Below, in pieces: positions 17,436 through 28,900 of a DNA stretch of 64,000 nucleotides; position 1 is the first letter of the stretch, and each line of letters begins with the position of its first letter. A program made the position numbers and the translations under genes. The notes below the pieces were generated by a model. It was not told the origin of the DNA, made no database searches, and saw only the letters and a program-made list of their open reading frames with translations. The DNA comes from Pluralibacter sp. UBA7423 (GTDB lineage: Bacteria; Pseudomonadota; Gammaproteobacteria; Enterobacterales; Enterobacteriaceae). The stretch is taken from positions 1-64,000 of the forward strand of contig DKMD01000023.1 in assembly GCA_002470465.1 (NCBI GenBank). The letters run 5' to 3'.

Positions 17436-20400
17436 TTACGCCTCCTCTTCACGCGATGGCAGATGGCGTTTCAGGGTCAGCGACAGACGATCGAACAGCA
17501 GGTAGATAACCGGTGTTGTAAACAGCGTCAGCACCTGGCTCACCAGCAAACCGCCAACCATGCCAATTCCCAGCGGGCGACGCAGCTCAGCGCCAACGCC
17601 GGTACTCAGCATCAGCGGCAGCGCCCCAAGCAGCGCGGCAAGCGTGGTCATCAGAATTGGGCGGAAGCGCAGCAGGCAGGCCTGATAAATCGCCTCACGC
17701 GGTGGCATGCCCTGTTCCCGTTCGGCGGCAAGCGCAAAGTCGATCATCATGATGGCGTTTTTCTTCACGATACCGATAAGCAGAATGATGCCGATGATGG
17801 CGATAACGTCGAGTTCACTCCCCGAAATCCATAGCGCCAACAGCGCACCGACGCCCGCGGTGGGCAGCGTGGAGAGAATGGTGATCGGGTGAATGAAACT
17901 CTCATACAAAATGCCGAGTACGATATACATCGCCACGACAGCAGCCAGAACCAGCCAGACGGTGCTGCCGAGCGCGGCCTGGAAGGCCAGAGAACTGCCC
18001 TGGAATTCGGTACGGATATCTGTCGGAAGGTTCAGCGCTTTTTCCGCATCGGTGATGGCCTGTACCGCATCGCCCAGCGATGAATCCTGGGCGACGTTAA
18101 AGGAAATGGTCGTCACCGGGAACTGATCGAGGTGGTTAATCGACAGGGGGGCAAAGCGTTCTTCCACTTTGGCAATGGCGTTCAGTGGTACAACGTTGCC
18201 GCTGCTGCTGGTGATACGGATGTTATCCAGCGCCGACAGCCCCGGCGTTTCGCGGGTGTCGTGCTCCAGCACTACGCGGTACTGGTTGGATTGCGTATAA
18301 ATGGTGGAAATTAGCCGCTGACCGAAGGCGTTATACAGCGCATTATCGACGTCCGCCATGCTGATGCCAAGCCGGCTGGCGCTGTCGCGGTCAACGTTCA
18401 CATAGGCCGACAGGCCTTTGTCCTGCCAGTCGCTGCTTACGTCTTCGAGCTGCGGCAGCTTTTGCAGCTCCGCCATGAGCTGCGGCACCCATTCGCTTAG
18501 GGCATCCAGCGAATTAGCCTGCAGGCTGAACTGGTACTGCGTGCGGCTGACGGTGGTATCAATGGTCAGGTCCTGCGTCGGCTGCAGATAAAGCTCGACG
18601 CCAGGTACGCGGTCAATCGCCTGCTGCAGGCGACGAATCACTTTCTGTACGCGGTCGTCGCGCTCTGCCAGCGGCTTGAGGTTGATTTGCAGGCGTGCGC
18701 TGTTGAGCGCCGGGTTAGTGCCATCGACGCCGACGAAGGAAGTCAGGCTTTCAACCGCCGGATCTTTCAGGATGATGTCGGAAACCTGCTCCTGACGCTG
18801 GGCCATGCTGGCAAACGAAGCGGACTGAGGTGCCTGTAAAGTACCCTGAATGATGCCGTTATCCTGAATCGGGAAGAAGCCCTTCGGGATAAAGATCCAC
18901 AGCATAATCGACAGCGCCAGGGTGCTGAGCGCCACGCCAAGCGTCAGCCACGGGTGGTTCAGTACTTTAGCCAGCATGTGCCCGTAAGCGGCAATCACGC
19001 GTTCGAAAAAGCGCTCGCTGGCACGGGAGAAGCGGTTCTGTTTGCGCAGCGATTCATGGCTCAGCATGCGCGCGCACATCATCGGCGTCAGCGTCAGCGA
19101 CACCACGGCGGAGATTAAAATCGCCACCGCCAGAGTAATCGCAAACTCGCGGAATAAACGCCCGACGATGTCACCCATAAACAGCAGCGGAATCAGTACC
19201 GCAATCAGCGAGAAGGTCAGTGAGATGATGGTAAAACCGATTTCGCCTGCGCCCTTGAGCGCCGCCGCCATCGGCTTCTCGCCTTTTTCGATGTAGCGTG
19301 AGATGTTCTCGATAACCACGATGGCGTCATCGACCACGAAGCCCGTGGCGATAGTCAGTGCCATCAGCGTCAGGTTGTTGATAGAAAAATCGAGGAAAAC
19401 CATGACCGCAAAGGTGCCAACCAGGGACAGCGGCACCGCCACGCCGGGAATAATCGTTGCCGGGACGTTGCGCAGGAAGACGTAAATGATCATCACAACC
19501 AGCGCGATGGCCAGCATCAGCTCGAACTGGGTGTCGCTGACGGATGCGCGGATATTGTTGGTGCGGTCAGACAATACCTTCACCTGCACGGACTTCGGCA
19601 GGCTGCTGGTGAGCTGAGGCAGCATCTGGCGGATGCTGTCGGCGGTGGCGATGATGTTCGCGCCGGGCTGGCGCTGAACGGTCATCACAATCGCCTGCTG
19701 TTTATTGGCCCACGCGCCAAGCCAGGTGTTTTCTGCGCCTTGCTCAATGGTGGCGACGTCGCCAAGGCGGACGGGCGATCCGTTCACATAGGCGATAATC
19801 AGCTTGCGATAGTCGGCGGCGGACTGCATTTGATCGTTGGCGGAGAGCGTGACCGCGCGGGTCGGGCCATCGAGGCTACCTTTCGCTGAGTTAACGTTGG
19901 CGTTGGTGATGGCGGTGCGTACGGTTTCGCTGGTCAGCCCCATTGCGGCGATAGCCTGCGCGTTAAGCTTCACGCGTACGGCAGGACGCTGGCCGCCCGC
20001 AAGCGTTACCAGGCCGACGCCGGACACCTGAGAAATTTTCTGCGCCACGCGCGTTTCTACCATGTCTTCCACCTGCGTCATCGGCAGGGCAGAAGAGGTG
20101 ACGGCGAGCGTCATGATCGGCGGATCCGCCGGATTGACCTTGCTGTAGACCGGCGGGTTCGGTAAATCGCTCGGCAGCAGATTTGTGGCGGCGTTAATGG
20201 CGGCCTGAACTTCCTGTTCGGCAACGTCGAGCGACAGCTCAAGCTGGAACTGCAGCGTCACCACGGATGCGCCCCCTGCGCTCCGGGAAGACATCTGCTT
20301 CAGGCCGGACATTTGCCCAAACTGGCGCTCAAGCGGGGCGGTAATGGAAGAGGTCACCACATCCGGGCTGGCACCAGGATAGAGCGTAACCACCTGGATA

Positions 20401-20558
20401 GTCGGATAGTCGACTTCAGGCAGCGCAGAGACCGGCAAAAAACGGTAGCCGATAATTCCCGCCAGCATAATGGCCACCATCATGAGCGTGGTGGCGACCG
20501 GGCGCAGGATAAACAGGCGGGATGGCCCGCCCGTATTGCCGGGAGGTAAAACGTGCAT
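17436..20558 (-). CDS. mdtB: RND multidrug efflux permease subunit MdtB
   Basis: Partner RND permease subunit of the MdtABC-TolC exporter. It has 1040 residues, matching E. coli MdtB. Features in order are TM1 ([17 protein letters not shown]), the porter/docking loop, TM2-6 with [18 protein letters not shown] carrying the proton-relay acids, a second loop, and TM8-12 ending [14 protein letters not shown]. Its ATG shares one base with the mdtA stop (TGATG). Sequence is clearly paralogous to MdtC throughout, from a duplication old enough to be shared across enterobacteria. Confidence 0.97.
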   Translation of the reverse strand: MHVLPPGNTGGPSRLFILRPVATTLMMVAIMLAGIIGYRFLPVSALPEVDYPTIQVVTLYPGASPDVVTSSITAPLERQFGQMSGLKQMSSRSAGGASVVTLQFQLELSLDVAEQEVQAAINAATNLLPSDLPNPPVYSKVNPADPPIMTLAVTSSALPMTQVEDMVETRVAQKISQVSGVGLVTLAGGQRPAVRVKLNAQAIAAMGLTSETVRTAITNANVNSAKGSLDGPTRAVTLSANDQMQSAADYRKLIIAYVNGSPVRLGDVATIEQGAENTWLGAWANKQQAIVMTVQRQPGANIIATADSIRQMLPQLTSSLPKSVQVKVLSDRTNNIRASVSDTQFELMLAIALVVMIIYVFLRNVPATIIPGVAVPLSLVGTFAVMVFLDFSINNLTLMALTIATGFVVDDAIVVIENISRYIEKGEKPMAAALKGAGEIGFTIISLTFSLIAVLIPLLFMGDIVGRLFREFAITLAVAILISAVVSLTLTPMMCARMLSHESLRKQNRFSRASERFFERVIAAYGHMLAKVLNHPWLTLGVALSTLALSIMLWIFIPKGFFPIQDNGIIQGTLQAPQSASFASMAQRQEQVSDIILKDPAVESLTSFVGVDGTNPALNSARLQINLKPLAERDDRVQKVIRRLQQAIDRVPGVELYLQPTQDLTIDTTVSRTQYQFSLQANSLDALSEWVPQLMAELQKLPQLEDVSSDWQDKGLSAYVNVDRDSASRLGISMADVDNALYNAFGQRLISTIYTQSNQYRVVLEHDTRETPGLSALDNIRITSSSGNVVPLNAIAKVEERFAPLSINHLDQFPVTTISFNVAQDSSLGDAVQAITDAEKALNLPTDIRTEFQGSSLAFQAALGSTVWLVLAAVVAMYIVLGILYESFIHPITILSTLPTAGVGALLALWISGSELDVIAIIGIILLIGIVKKNAIMMIDFALAAEREQGMPPREAIYQACLLRFRPILMTTLAALLGALPLMLSTGVGAELRRPLGIGMVGGLLVSQVLTLFTTPVIYLLFDRLSLTLKRHLPSREEEA

Positions 20559-21802
20559 CAGGAGCGGGCTCCTTTTTTGCCGCTGTGCTCAGCCGCCGGT
20601 TTCTGATCGGAGGTGGAGGTATGGGCTTCAACCACCTCAACTTTGGCCCCTTCGGTCAGGCGGTCGATGCCGTCTGTGACGACCTTATCGCCTGCCGACA
20701 GGCCGTCGCTGATAACCACTTTCTGACTGTCCTGAATGCCCGGCACGACGATGTGTTTGCTGACTTTGTTTTCGTCATTCAGTACCCAGACGAAGTTGCC
20801 TTCGTTGCCCATCTGCAGGGCGGCGGCAGGAATGACCACGGCGTTTTGTTCGGTATCCACCAGCAGGCGAGCGTTGACGAACTGATTCGGGAACAGCGCG
20901 TCGTCCATGTTGTTAAAACGCGCTTTCAGCTTGATGGTCCCGGTGGTGGTGTCTATCTGGTTGTCCAGACTCAGTAATGCGCCGGTGCTGAGCTTCTGCT
21001 TATTGGTCCGATCCCATGCTTCTACCGCCAGGTTTTGCCCGGCTTTTTGCGCTTTGACCACCGTTGCAATATCGTTTTCCGGCAGGGTGAAGACCAGATC
21101 AATCGGGTGAGTTTGGGTTAATACCACAATGCCCGTGGTATCGCTGGTGGAGATTTGGTTCCCGATATCCACCTGTTTCAGGCCCACGCGGCCATCAATG
21201 GGGGCGGTGATGCGCGTCCAGTCGAGCTGCAATTGTGCGCTGGCAACGGCGGCTTCATCCGCTTTCACGGTGCCGAGACTTTCGGTGACAAGCGACTGCT
21301 GGGTATCCATTTCCTGGCGAGAGATAAGATTGGTTTTAACCAGCTGTTGATAGCGAGCAAGATCGCGGCGTGCGTTGGCGAGCGTGGCGTTATCTTTTGC
21401 CAGCTGACCCTGTGCCTGAGCGAGCGCCACTTTGAACTGGCTCGGATCGATTTCCGCCAGTAAATCGCCCGCTTTCACCTGTTGGCCTTCCTGGAAATGC
21501 AGCGCCAGCAGCTGGCCGTTAACGCGGCTGTGAACCGTAACCGTATTTGCCGCTGTGATCGTGCCAAGACCGGTCAGGTAGCGGGGCACGGCTTCGCTGG
21601 TGGCAGTTGCCGCCTGAACGGGGGCTAATGCGCCGCCGAAGCGCCCACCGTGACGACCCCCTCCGGCATGCTGACCCTGAGATGCTGCGGGAGCAGCGCC
21701 CGATTCGGACGTGCCGCTGCTGTGCCAGAAATACACGGCGACGCCTGCGATCGCCACTACGCCCAGCGCGCTTAACCAACGGGATTTATTGCTGCCTTTC
21801 AT
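20558..21802 (-). CDS. mdtA: periplasmic adaptor subunit MdtA of the MdtABC efflux pump
   Basis: Membrane-fusion protein of 414 residues (E. coli 415). An N-terminal membrane anchor covers about residues 10-27 and is followed by a Gly/His-rich linker. Next come the lipoyl-like half motif ([19 protein letters not shown]), an alpha-hairpin with [20 protein letters not shown], the second lipoyl half ([20 protein letters not shown]), a beta-barrel and a membrane-proximal domain. It bridges MdtBC to TolC. It is the first gene of mdtABCD-baeSR and lies behind a BaeR-type box. The Shine-Dalgarno is weak. E. coli yegI/J/K/L, which sit upstream there, are missing. Confidence 0.96.
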   Translation of the reverse strand: MKGSNKSRWLSALGVVAIAGVAVYFWHSSGTSESGAAPAASQGQHAGGGRHGGRFGGALAPVQAATATSEAVPRYLTGLGTITAANTVTVHSRVNGQLLALHFQEGQQVKAGDLLAEIDPSQFKVALAQAQGQLAKDNATLANARRDLARYQQLVKTNLISRQEMDTQQSLVTESLGTVKADEAAVASAQLQLDWTRITAPIDGRVGLKQVDIGNQISTSDTTGIVVLTQTHPIDLVFTLPENDIATVVKAQKAGQNLAVEAWDRTNKQKLSTGALLSLDNQIDTTTGTIKLKARFNNMDDALFPNQFVNARLLVDTEQNAVVIPAAALQMGNEGNFVWVLNDENKVSKHIVVPGIQDSQKVVISDGLSAGDKVVTDGIDRLTEGAKVEVVEAHTSTSDQKPAAEHSGKKGARS

Positions 21803-21840
21803 CGTTATACGTATCTCGTCCTGAAACCTTTCGCGGAATG

Positions 21841-21883
21841 ATACTAGTTTAGTAACGGAACACCCCGGAATAATGGAGGAAAT
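21841..21883 (-). promoter_or_regulatory. mdtA promoter region with BaeR box
   Basis: The minus strand reads ATTTCCTCCATTATTCC (21867-21883), close to the E. coli BaeR box TTTTTCTCCATDATTGGC. TAGTAT (21841-21846) downstream could be the -10. This fits BaeR activation of mdtABCD-baeSR. Base-level start not determinable here. Confidence 0.65.
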
Positions 21884-21970
21884 ATGAAAGACTGTCTGGA
21901 AACGTCTGAATGACGGCAGGAAAGGCGAGGGTCGTGAAAGTAAAAACAGAGGCTAATGACAAACTTCAGT

Positions 21971-22072
21971 TGCCTGATGGCGCTACGCTTATCAGGCCTA
22001 CAGGATTCAGGCAATAGACTGGAATTGAAGGAAGTTGTAGGCCGGATCAGGCGTTTACGCCGCCATCCGGCA
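21971..22072. repeat. REP/BIME palindromic unit between yegD and mdtA
   Basis: Opposed REP-like arms: TGCCTGATGGCGCTACGCTT with ATCAGGCCTACA, then TGTAGGCCGGATCAGGCGTT with CGCCGCCATCCGGCA. It occupies most of the 328-bp gap between yegD and mdtA. The remaining bases of the gap hold the mdtA promoter region and a short hairpin near 22101. No coding potential was seen. Confidence 0.85.
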
Positions 22073-22100
22073 GAAAGAGGACGAGGTTTGTCATTAATCT

Positions 22101-22120
22101 GAAGCCCTGTTAAGGGCTTC
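22101..22120. other. perfect 8-bp stem hairpin after yegD
   Basis: GAAGCCCT, loop GTTA, AGGGCTTC lies ten bases beyond the yegD stop. There is no T-tract on the minus strand, so it may only protect or weakly terminate the yegD transcript. Confidence 0.4.
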
Positions 22121-22130
22121 AATAAAGGAG

Positions 22131-23483
22131 TTAGCCAAATATCACCTGCGCCCAGCGGGCTAACCCTGCGGTGACCGAGCCAAAATCATCGCCACCGGCT
22201 ATCTCAATGCCCGGCAGCTGCTGCGCCAGCGCTTTTTTGATCAGCGGTGAACGGGCGCTGCCGCCGGTTAAATAGATAACGTCCGGTTTTTCACGACCGT
22301 TATCCAGCGCCAGCTGTACCTGCTCAAGAATACGCGTTAACGGCTGATTGAGTGCGGCTTCCAGCCCCAGCTGGTTGATGTCAGCGGCCAGCTCAGGACT
22401 GAGGAACGGCAGCGTGGTAGTCACATTCGTTTTATCCGAGAGCGCAATTTTGCTCTCTTCTGCGCTGCGCACCAGGCGATAGCTCAGGCGCTGCTGCCAG
22501 GTTTTCAGCAGCAGGGCGACTTTGTCTGTATCGCGTGCATCACGAACCAAATCCCGCAGCAGTCGACCATTAGCCGTGCTGTAAAAATCGGTCTGAGCAG
22601 GAACGTCGTTGATGGCGACAGCATTCCACCACGGTAGTACCGGCAGAGCGATGCCCTTTTCGGTTTCACCGCCCATGCCGAGCAGCGGCATCAGGCATTT
22701 GAATGCCAGTGCGATATCCAGATCGTTCCCGCCCACGCGGCAACCGCTGTGGCCGAGCAGGCTGCTTTGACGCTCGCGACGTTCGCGCCACTGCGGGCCC
22801 ATCAACAATAAGGAGCAGTCGGTCGTCCCGCCGCCGATATCGACCACCAGGACGCGTTTTTCAGCCGTCAGCGTTGCTTCGAAATCCAGACCTGCGGCAA
22901 CCGGTTCGAACTGGAATACCACGTCCGCAAATCCGGCGCGCTGTGCAGCGCGTTCGAGAATTCCCTGCGCCTGTTCGTTGGCGTCATCGCCGCCGAGGCC
23001 CTGGAAGTTAATCGGGCGACCAATCACCGCCTGGGTAATGTTCTCGCTGAGCTGAGTTTCTGCCTGCTGCTTGATGTGCAGCATCATGGCGCAAACCAGA
23101 TCCTCGAACAGCGCCACCTGCTGCGGTTTCAGCCCGCTGGCTCCCAAAAACGATTTTGGCGATTTAACAAAGTAGACTTCTTCCGGATCGTCGATGTACT
23201 GCTTCAGCGAGGAGAGGCCGAACTGTACGCTGTTATGCTGCACGTCGATATCTTCTTCGCGATTAAAGCGGATAGCGCGGCGCAGTAAGGCTTCCGTCTC
23301 TTCGCCCGTTGCCGGAACGTCATGCTGACGGTACAGCCATTCGCTCACAGCCTCGCGCGTAGGGGCGCAAAGCATTGAGGGCAGCAGCGTGCTGCCATTT
23401 TCAAGGGTTAAAAGCTGCGGTGAATTACCGCGCATCACGGCCACTGAGCAGTTTGCCGTGCCGTAGTCAAAACCAATAAACAC
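22131..23483 (-). CDS. yegD: Hsp70-family chaperone-like protein YegD
   Basis: Actin/Hsp70-like ATPase-domain protein of unknown client, 450 residues. The N-terminal phosphate-1 loop is IGFDYGTANCSVAV, the phosphate-2 loop is VLVVDIGGGTTDCSLLLMG and the adenosine motif is IYLTGGSARSPLIKK. It lacks the substrate-binding domain of DnaK. The start is assigned to GTG (23481-23483). This gives exactly the E. coli length and a good GGGGAAG Shine-Dalgarno, whereas the in-frame ATG 28 codons upstream has no family similarity. It is divergent from alkA with about 136 bp between starts. Confidence 0.92.
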   Translation of the reverse strand: MFIGFDYGTANCSVAVMRGNSPQLLTLENGSTLLPSMLCAPTREAVSEWLYRQHDVPATGEETEALLRRAIRFNREEDIDVQHNSVQFGLSSLKQYIDDPEEVYFVKSPKSFLGASGLKPQQVALFEDLVCAMMLHIKQQAETQLSENITQAVIGRPINFQGLGGDDANEQAQGILERAAQRAGFADVVFQFEPVAAGLDFEATLTAEKRVLVVDIGGGTTDCSLLLMGPQWRERRERQSSLLGHSGCRVGGNDLDIALAFKCLMPLLGMGGETEKGIALPVLPWWNAVAINDVPAQTDFYSTANGRLLRDLVRDARDTDKVALLLKTWQQRLSYRLVRSAEESKIALSDKTNVTTTLPFLSPELAADINQLGLEAALNQPLTRILEQVQLALDNGREKPDVIYLTGGSARSPLIKKALAQQLPGIEIAGGDDFGSVTAGLARWAQVIFG

Positions 23484-23619
23484 CGTGTAACTTCCCCATG
23501 CCAGTGAAGAAAGGGCGACGACTTTAGCCGAATGCTGCGCGAGGGACAAGCCAAAATATGAAAGCAAGGCGAGAAGTCCGCGAAGCCGTTATGCTGTAGT
23601 GACTTACTAAGGAGAAAAG

Positions 23620-24462
23620 ATGTTAAGTTTAGCGTGGCAGGCTCCCTACGACTGGGAGTGGATGTTCGGTTTTCTGGCAGCGCGTACCGTCGAAGGCGTT
23701 GAGCGTTTTGAGGCAGATGCTTACGTCCGCAGCCTTTCCGTAGGTCAGCATCACGGTTGGCTACGCGCCACGCCAAATCCTGAAACGCAGACTCTGGACG
23801 TAGTGCTCTCTGAAGGCTTGCTGACGGTAAAAGCACATTGCCTTGCCCGACTTGAGAACCTGTTCGATTTACGCTGCGAACCACAGCAGATTTCAACGGC
23901 GCTCGGTGAGCTGGCGGCGGCCCGCCCGGGCCTGCGGCTACCGGGCTGTGTCGATCCGTTTGAGCAGGGCGTGCGGGCGATTCTCGGGCAACTGGTCAGC
24001 GTGGCGATGGCCGCGAAGCTCACCAGCCGGGTAGCAATGGCTTACGGTACGCCGCTTGATGATGAGTCGGGGCTTACCTGCTTCCCCACGCCGCAGCAGC
24101 TGGTCGTTGCGGATCCGCTGACGTTAAAAGCGCTTGGGATGCCGATCAAACGCGCCGAAGCGTTGGTTCACCTGGCGCAGGCCGCAATCGCCGGTGAGCT
24201 GCCTTTAACGCCGCCACAAAACATTGAGGCGGCGATGAAGGCCATTCAGGCATTCCCCGGCATTGGCCGCTGGACTGCGAACTACTTTGCACTGCGCGGC
24301 TGGCAGGCGAAAGACGTCTTTCTGCCGGACGACTATCTGATCAAACAGCGCTTTTCCGGCATGACGCCTGCGCAAATCCGTCGCTATGCGGAGCGCTGGC
24401 AGCCGTGGCGCTCCTATGCGCTACTGCACATCTGGTACAGCGACGCATTTCAGCCCGACTAG
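23620..24462 (+). CDS. alkA: 3-methyladenine DNA glycosylase II AlkA
   Basis: Base-excision glycosylase that removes 3-methyladenine, 7-methylguanine and O2-methylpyrimidines; in E. coli it is induced by methylated Ada. The 280-residue product (E. coli 282) has the N-terminal AlkA domain, then the helix-hairpin-helix GIGRWTANYFALRGW near 214-228, and the catalytic Asp238 in LPDDYLIKQRF, the same residue number as E. coli. AAGGAG precedes the ATG. I did not find a convincing Ada box. The last four bases overlap the convergent transporter gene. Confidence 0.96.
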   Translation: MLSLAWQAPYDWEWMFGFLAARTVEGVERFEADAYVRSLSVGQHHGWLRATPNPETQTLDVVLSEGLLTVKAHCLARLENLFDLRCEPQQISTALGELAAARPGLRLPGCVDPFEQGVRAILGQLVSVAMAAKLTSRVAMAYGTPLDDESGLTCFPTPQQLVVADPLTLKALGMPIKRAEALVHLAQAAIAGELPLTPPQNIEAAMKAIQAFPGIGRWTANYFALRGWQAKDVFLPDDYLIKQRFSGMTPAQIRRYAERWQPWRSYALLHIWYSDAFQPD

Positions 24463-25706
24463 TGCGTATGCTGCTCGCGGGTTGTACCCTGCGGCTGGTG
24501 GCCAGAAATGACCACGCCGCGGGTTTCGCGACCGAAAGCCACAAACAGGCAAATCAGGATTGCCACCGTCCCCGCTACCAGCGCCATTGCCATCCCGTAG
24601 TTGCCGCCGTTAGCTTCAGCGATGCGTGCCTGTAGCGTTGCATTCACCGAAGCCAGCAGATTCCCCAACTGATAGACAAAGCCCGGCAGCACGGCGCGCG
24701 CGTTGGCGGGCACCAGCTCGTTGAGGTAGGTTGGCACCACGCCCCAGGCACCCTGCACCATAAACTGCATCAGGAAAGCGCCAAGCCCAATGTTAAATGA
24801 GCCAGTCGAGAACGCCCACAGCGGCAGCACGGGCAGGGCGAGAAATGCGGCGATAATCATCGCTTTTTTACGGCCAATCCTTTCGGACAGGGAGCCAAAG
24901 AAGATCCCGCCGATCATGGCGGCAATGTTGTAGCTGATGGCGATCAGGCTGACGGTATGCGGGTCAAATCCGTGCTGTACTTTCAGGAAGGTCGGGTATA
25001 AATCCTGCGTACCGTGGCTGAAAAAGTTGAAGCAGGCCATCAGCAACACGAGGTAAATGCACAGCTTCCAGTGGCTACGCAGAATGGGCAGCAGGGCAGT
25101 GCTCTCCTGACGCTCACGCGCCGCAAGCCATACGGGCGACTCCGGTACTTTGAACCAGATATACGGCAGCAGGAAGATTGGCAGCGCGCCAATCAGGAAC
25201 ATGCCACGCCAGCCGACGGTGCTGTAAAACAGCCCGAAGATGACGGAAGCCAGCAGATAACCGCAGGGATATCCGGCCTGGAAGATGCCCGACATCAGTC
25301 CACGTGAACGGTCAGGAATGGTTTCCATCGCAAGAGAAGATGCCACGCCCCAAATCCCGCCCATGGCGATGCCGTAAAGCACGCGGAATGTCAGGAAGGC
25401 GGTGAAAGAGGGGGACCATGCCGAAAGCAGTTCGAAGATGCTGAAGAAGAGAATGTTGAGCATCAGGATAGGGCGGCGACCAAACTTTTCCGCCATTCTC
25501 CCGAACAGCAGCGCTCCTATCGGCCTTACGGCCAGGGTCAGCATAATGGCAATGGATACCTCGGAGACCGAAGCGTGAAACCAGTTGGCCAGATCGCTGA
25601 GTACAAAAACGAGGATGAAAAAGTCGAAAGCGTCGAGCATCCAGCTGGAAAAGCTGGCGACAGCGACGTGTTTCTGAGTCGTGCTCCAGTTAAAAAGCGT
25701 ATTCAT
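24459..25706 (-). CDS. MFS transporter, sialate/carboxylate:H+ symporter (SHS)-like
   Basis: A 415-residue inner-membrane major facilitator with about 12 membrane segments. The TM2-TM3 loop GRMAEKFGRRPILML carries the MFS signature, and TM4 has the IPDRSRGLMSGIFQAGYPCGY region. N-terminal WMLDAFDFFILVFVLSDLA with an Asp in TM1 resembles the NanT/YjhB and lactate-permease-like SHS branch, so a carboxylate or acidic sugar is a reasonable substrate guess, not shown. It lies between alkA and yegE, where E. coli has no gene, and overlaps convergent alkA by four bases. The upstream region 25707-25932 has no obvious operator. Confidence 0.75.
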   Translation of the reverse strand: MNTLFNWSTTQKHVAVASFSSWMLDAFDFFILVFVLSDLANWFHASVSEVSIAIMLTLAVRPIGALLFGRMAEKFGRRPILMLNILFFSIFELLSAWSPSFTAFLTFRVLYGIAMGGIWGVASSLAMETIPDRSRGLMSGIFQAGYPCGYLLASVIFGLFYSTVGWRGMFLIGALPIFLLPYIWFKVPESPVWLAARERQESTALLPILRSHWKLCIYLVLLMACFNFFSHGTQDLYPTFLKVQHGFDPHTVSLIAISYNIAAMIGGIFFGSLSERIGRKKAMIIAAFLALPVLPLWAFSTGSFNIGLGAFLMQFMVQGAWGVVPTYLNELVPANARAVLPGFVYQLGNLLASVNATLQARIAEANGGNYGMAMALVAGTVAILICLFVAFGRETRGVVISGHQPQGTTREQHTH

Positions 25707-25893
25707 AGTCGGTGTCCTGATAAAGCTGTGCTGAGACAGCGTGGGGCAGGCAGGCGAGGCGCGGCATACTGCGACGGGTCTGTCACCGGAAGAGTATTTT
25801 TGTTGTTCTTTTGTATATTACATGTAAAGAATAATTGATTAGCAGGTTAATGGTTAAATTTTGTAAGCATTAGCGTCGTAATAAGTAGACATG

Positions 25894-25915
25894 GCCTGCG
25901 ACAGATGCCGCAGGC
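25894..25915. other. hairpin downstream of dgcE
   Basis: GCCTGCG, an 8-nt loop, CGCAGGC lies 18 bases past the dgcE stop. There is no T-run after it, so termination would be inefficient or Rho-dependent. Confidence 0.35.
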
Positions 25916-25932
25916 GGAGAGGTATAAACGTG

Positions 25933-28900
25933 TCAGTTGATGGCGAAATAGCTGCTGTTGAGCGCCACGTCGAGCGGCTGGTTGACGGCAATAATGTCGC
26001 CGTAAATCAGATCCACGCCGATGCCGGAGAGGGTATCCATCATTAATGCCTGGTGAGTTGGCCCGGCAATGGTTTTCATTCCAAGACGCTGGGCGTGGCC
26101 CTGGACGATGGTCACCAACATTTCATCCATCAGGCTGGTATGGACGTTGCCGATGATTTCCGGATCCAGCATGACGTAATCGGCGCTGCCGACGGAAAGA
26201 TGCTCAAACAGCTCCAGATCCTGGCCGACCTGGCTGATGATGATTTTACAGCCCGCTTTACGCAACTGACTCAACCCTTCCTGCACGCCCGCTTGTAACA
26301 GGCTTTCTGCGCTGAAGACCAGATGCAGCAGGCGCGCGGGCATCGTACTGTGGGTCAGGCCATCAAGGATTTCGTTGACCAGTACGGGCCCGGTGAGCCC
26401 CGCCGCCGAAAGTGGTAGCGTGATGCTTATTCCGCGTGCGGCAACAATGTGTGCCCAGTTACGGAAAAACTCCTGATAGATACGGCGGTCAAGCGCATGG
26501 ATGAGCTCCTGATCGGCCAGCCCCTTACGGAAAGCCTGCTCCTCAACCATTTCCCCTTCGCTGGTCCATAAACGCAGAGAAAGCAGCCAGAAATGACTGC
26601 TTTCCGGCACGCGGGGAGAGGCCACGCCGCGCGCCATCAATACCAGATGGTTGTCGCGTACCATGCGCCACTGCTCATCGAGCGACATCATACTGCGCTG
26701 CTGGTGAAGCCTGTCTAACTGCGGCTCATAGACGCTGATAGTCCCACGCCCGTTATTTTTCGAGGTATAGCAGGCAATGTCCGCCTGAGACATCACTTCT
26801 GAGGCCAGATTATTGCTTTCGTCAATCAGGGTGATCCCGGCGCTGGCACCAATGCGGTGCAGGCGGCCTTCCCACATAAAGTGGTAATCGTTAATCGCCT
26901 GAACAATACGCCCGGAAATATAGCGGGCGCTTTCGACGTTGCAGTCAGGCAGCAGCAGCCCGAATTCATCTCCACCCAGACGGGCGAGAATATCGCTGGT
27001 ACGCAGCATCCCGAGCATCATGGAAGAGATCTCGCGCAGCAGGGCATCGCCCGCCGCGTGACCTGCAGTGTCATTCACCGCCTTGAAGCGATCGAGATCG
27101 ATATAGACCAGCGCGTGACGCTGATGGGTTTCCTGGACGGTCTGCAGCAGGCGCTTGAGATGATGCTCGAAGCTCACGCGGTTTGCCAGGTGGGTGAGGG
27201 CGTCATGCGAGGCGCTGTAGCTCAACTGGCGCAGCATTTTGCGCGATTCGGTGACGTCCTGAATCACCAGTACTGAGCCGATGTTTTGCCCGTCCAGGGT
27301 GCTGAGCGGAGTAATGCTGTAATGAATATCGTAGCTACCGCCGTTGCGACAGTGCAGCACCACGTCCTGCTCGATATCGGTTCGGGAGATATCACCGCTG
27401 TGGATGTTTTCCATCAGCGGGCCATTGTCGCCAAAGGTGATACGCAGCACGTGCAGCAGCGGCTGCTTCATCGCTTCGTCCTGATTCCAGCCGCTCATCT
27501 TTTCCGCTACCGGATTCATAAAGATGACGTTCATGTCGACGTCGGTACAGAGCACCGCTTCGCCGATGGAATCGAGGGTGATGTGCAGGCGCTCTTTTTC
27601 CTGGAACAGCGCCTCGTTGAGCAGTTTGACCTCGGTCATGTCCATATTGATGCCGAGCAGGCGATCCACTTCGCCCTGTTTGTTCAGCACCCGGTTAGCC
27701 AGCGAACGGATATGCCGAATACCCTCCTTTACCTTAATGCGAAATTCCAGCTTGAACGGTGAACGGGCGCGCAGCGCGTTGCGGATCACCTGCTCCACCT
27801 GCTCTCTGTCTTCTTCTACCAGACAATTGTGCCAGAGCTGCCAGGTGGGTTTAAGGTGAGACGGGATTTCATACAGCTCGAACATCCGCTTGTCCCAGGA
27901 GATCAGATCGGGCCCCAGCTCCCATTCCCAAATGCCGATTCCCCCCGCTTCGTTAGCGAGCGTAATTCGCTCCATCAGGCGCTTATTCACCCATTCGGTG
28001 TGCTTCAGGTCGTTGATATCTTCAATCTGGGCGATGAAATAGAGCGGCGTGCCATCGGCGTGCCGCACCAGTGAAACCGCCAGCAGCGCCCATACGACGT
28101 CACCTTTACGCGTGTAGTAGCGTTTTTCCATGGTGTAGGTATTGATTTCGCCGCTGACAAGCTGCTCAAGCTGGGCAAGATCGTTATCGAGGTCTTCCGG
28201 CCAGGTCAACTGCTGGAAAGTCATGGCGCGCAGTTCGTTCTGGCTGTAGCCGAGGAAATTACACAGCGCTTTGTTTGCCTGTAGCCACTGACCTTCCGTG
28301 CTAACCAGCGCCATGCCGATGGCCGAATATTCCATCGCGTTGCGAAAACGCTCTTCACTTTCGGTGATGTGCTTGCGTTCGGCGCGGAAGGCGTACATCA
28401 CCATCGTCATTACGTTGGCGGGCAGCAGCATCATCAGGAACGGCAGCCACGGCGCGTTGCTCATCGCATAGGCCTGCGGTGTTACCAGGGTGACGGGATG
28501 GGTAGCCATCATCAGCGACACCATCATCACGGTTATCAGAAAGATGCTGAATGCTTCCATGCGTGGTAGACGGACGGCGCTCCACATCAGAAGCACGATG
28601 ACACAGGTAAACGGCCACGGCAGCCACAACATTGCTATTGCGCTCAGGGCCAGGGTGACCGCCAACGTCAGCAGCGTTTCCAGCAGCAAACGCGGGTTAC
28701 GGTGGCGTAGCAGATAGTGATTTTTGTAGAGCAGTCCCAGCGGTACCAGCGCCAGTGCGCCGATAGACTCAGACAGCACCCAAAGCAACAAGGTGTTTAG
28801 CCAGTTATCGCCGGGTGCCAGGATGATGACCAGAGCGCCGCCAACCAGGGGCGGAACTATGGCGCAGGCTACGGCCAGACGAATCCAGTCGTGCAGGTTT

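Noticed and set aside
21884..21975. Possible Sib/Ibs toxin-antitoxin RNA next to mdtA, as in E. coli
   Set aside because: No Ibs-like hydrophobic mini-frame and no sib-like sequence is present in this gap.
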